Source of the DNA: Planctomycetota bacterium
GTDB lineage: Bacteria; Planctomycetota; UBA1135
Length of the DNA: 64,000 bases
Reading direction: 5' to 3'
NCBI GenBank assembly: GCA_008501825.1
Contig: QQUA01000011.1
Span: forward strand, 62,001-126,000
Shown here: in pieces, positions 63,811-64,000 of the stretch
How positions within the stretch are numbered: position 1 is the stretch's first letter
Layout: each line of letters begins with the position of its first letter
Notes under the pieces: generated by a model
Told to the model about the DNA's origin: nothing
Database searches by the model: none
What the model saw: the letters and a program-made list of their open reading frames with translations, nothing else
Position numbers and translations under genes: made by a program

Positions 63811-64000
63811 GGCAAGATCTTGACGTGACAAGGAATGGAAGCGCGTCGGCCGGACAACCAAAGTGGGTCATAGCTCACGGCCACGAAGTAGAAACTGTGT
63901 CCGACGAAGTGATTGAGGACTGGATCGGTTCGAACTTCGGCAAAGGCGTTTCCATCCCAATTCAAGAAACCGTAAAAATTATGACAAAAAGTCGGAGCAT
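63807..64000 (-). CDS. C-terminal end of a second FG-GAP-type paralogue, partial
   Basis: An open frame enters from the right edge and ends at 63807, giving 63 residues. It contains LNWDGNAFAEVRTDPVLNHF and a VGHSFYFVAVSYD strand. These match the corresponding C-terminal region LDLNGDAFLFMQIPAGTIQHL with GRPFWFAVVAYQ of the neighbouring protein, so this is a tandem paralogue. Its TGA overlaps the ATG of that gene. The rest lies outside the window. Confidence 0.7.
   Translation of the reverse strand, partial: APTFCHNFYGFLNWDGNAFAEVRTDPVLNHFVGHSFYFVAVSYDPLWLSGRRASIPCHVKILP

Noticed and set aside
1..64000. CRISPR arrays, tRNA or rRNA genes, insertion sequences, prophage
   Set aside because: No regularly spaced repeats, no cloverleaf or rRNA signature noticed, no transposase, integrase or phage gene among the coding regions.

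Overview
This window is one continuous piece of a GC-rich bacterial chromosome (about 60% GC by eye), almost fully coding. It shows no phage, transposase, CRISPR, rRNA or tRNA signal. The gene content points to Planctomycetota or a close relative. It has exported FG-GAP, Kelch and Asp-box beta-propeller proteins, lipoproteins with carboxypeptidase-regulatory-like folds, HEAT-repeat secreted proteins, a membrane Ser/Thr kinase with TPRs, and many genes without a clear Shine-Dalgarno. This taxonomic call is inference; no marker gene here settles it.

Layout. 1-4.95 kb: exported and membrane proteins of unknown role. 5.0-9.05 kb: an aerobic benzoyl-CoA (box) module, boxC-boxB, divergent from its likely regulator boxR, which has an HTH plus a shikimate-kinase-like domain. 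A perfect inverted repeat lies over the shared promoter region. 9.1-12.5 kb: a sigma-70-type factor translationally coupled to a large single-pass membrane protein. 12.6-13.6 kb: a pterin pair (6-pyruvoyltetrahydropterin synthase, then folE). 14-15.1 kb: an exported Kelch protein. 15.2-21.9 kb: transglutaminase lipoprotein, S41 protease, tsaD, larB, HEAT protein, carA. 22.0-26.6 kb: a Ser/Thr kinase-TPR protein coupled to a hybrid histidine kinase, then a HEAT protein. 26.6-33.8 kb: DUF309 protein, Nat-type ABC exporter pair, aminopeptidase P, HD-GYP protein, THUMP-like methyltransferase. 33.9-37.7 kb: a peptide ABC importer (binding protein plus two permeases, no ATPase). 37.7-40.4 kb: a large Asp-box protein.

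40.6-45.3 kb: a five-gene minus-strand operon: acyl-CoA dehydrogenase, MeaB GTPase, B12-binding mutase small subunit, second acyl-CoA dehydrogenase, metallo-beta-lactamase-fold protein. 45.4-47.9 kb: an AmmeMemoRadiSam pair, a LigB/Memo-like-AMMECR1 fusion overlapping a radical SAM enzyme. It converges on a membrane-anchored TAXI-type binding protein. 49.2-54.9 kb: a cysteine-dioxygenase-like protein, then a Thr-nucleophile sulfatase-superfamily membrane enzyme, an aquaporin, and a second alkaline-phosphatase-superfamily membrane enzyme. 55-58.8 kb: an SbcCD/YhaON-like nuclease pair. 58.9-60.9 kb: 3-hydroxyacyl-CoA dehydrogenase and thiolase. 61.1-62.1 kb: a sugar-nucleotide epimerase. 62.1-64.0 kb: two overlapping tandem FG-GAP-type genes, the second cut by the window edge.

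Metabolically the window suggests an aerobic heterotroph that degrades aromatics and fatty or branched acids through CoA thioesters: box ring epoxidation, acyl-CoA dehydrogenases, hydroxyacyl-CoA dehydrogenase, thiolase and a B12 mutase. The most promising under-described items are the AmmeMemoRadiSam operon, the boxR operator, the sigma factor with a membrane carboxypeptidase-regulatory-like partner, and the tethered TAXI protein. I did not find a clearly unprecedented multi-gene system.
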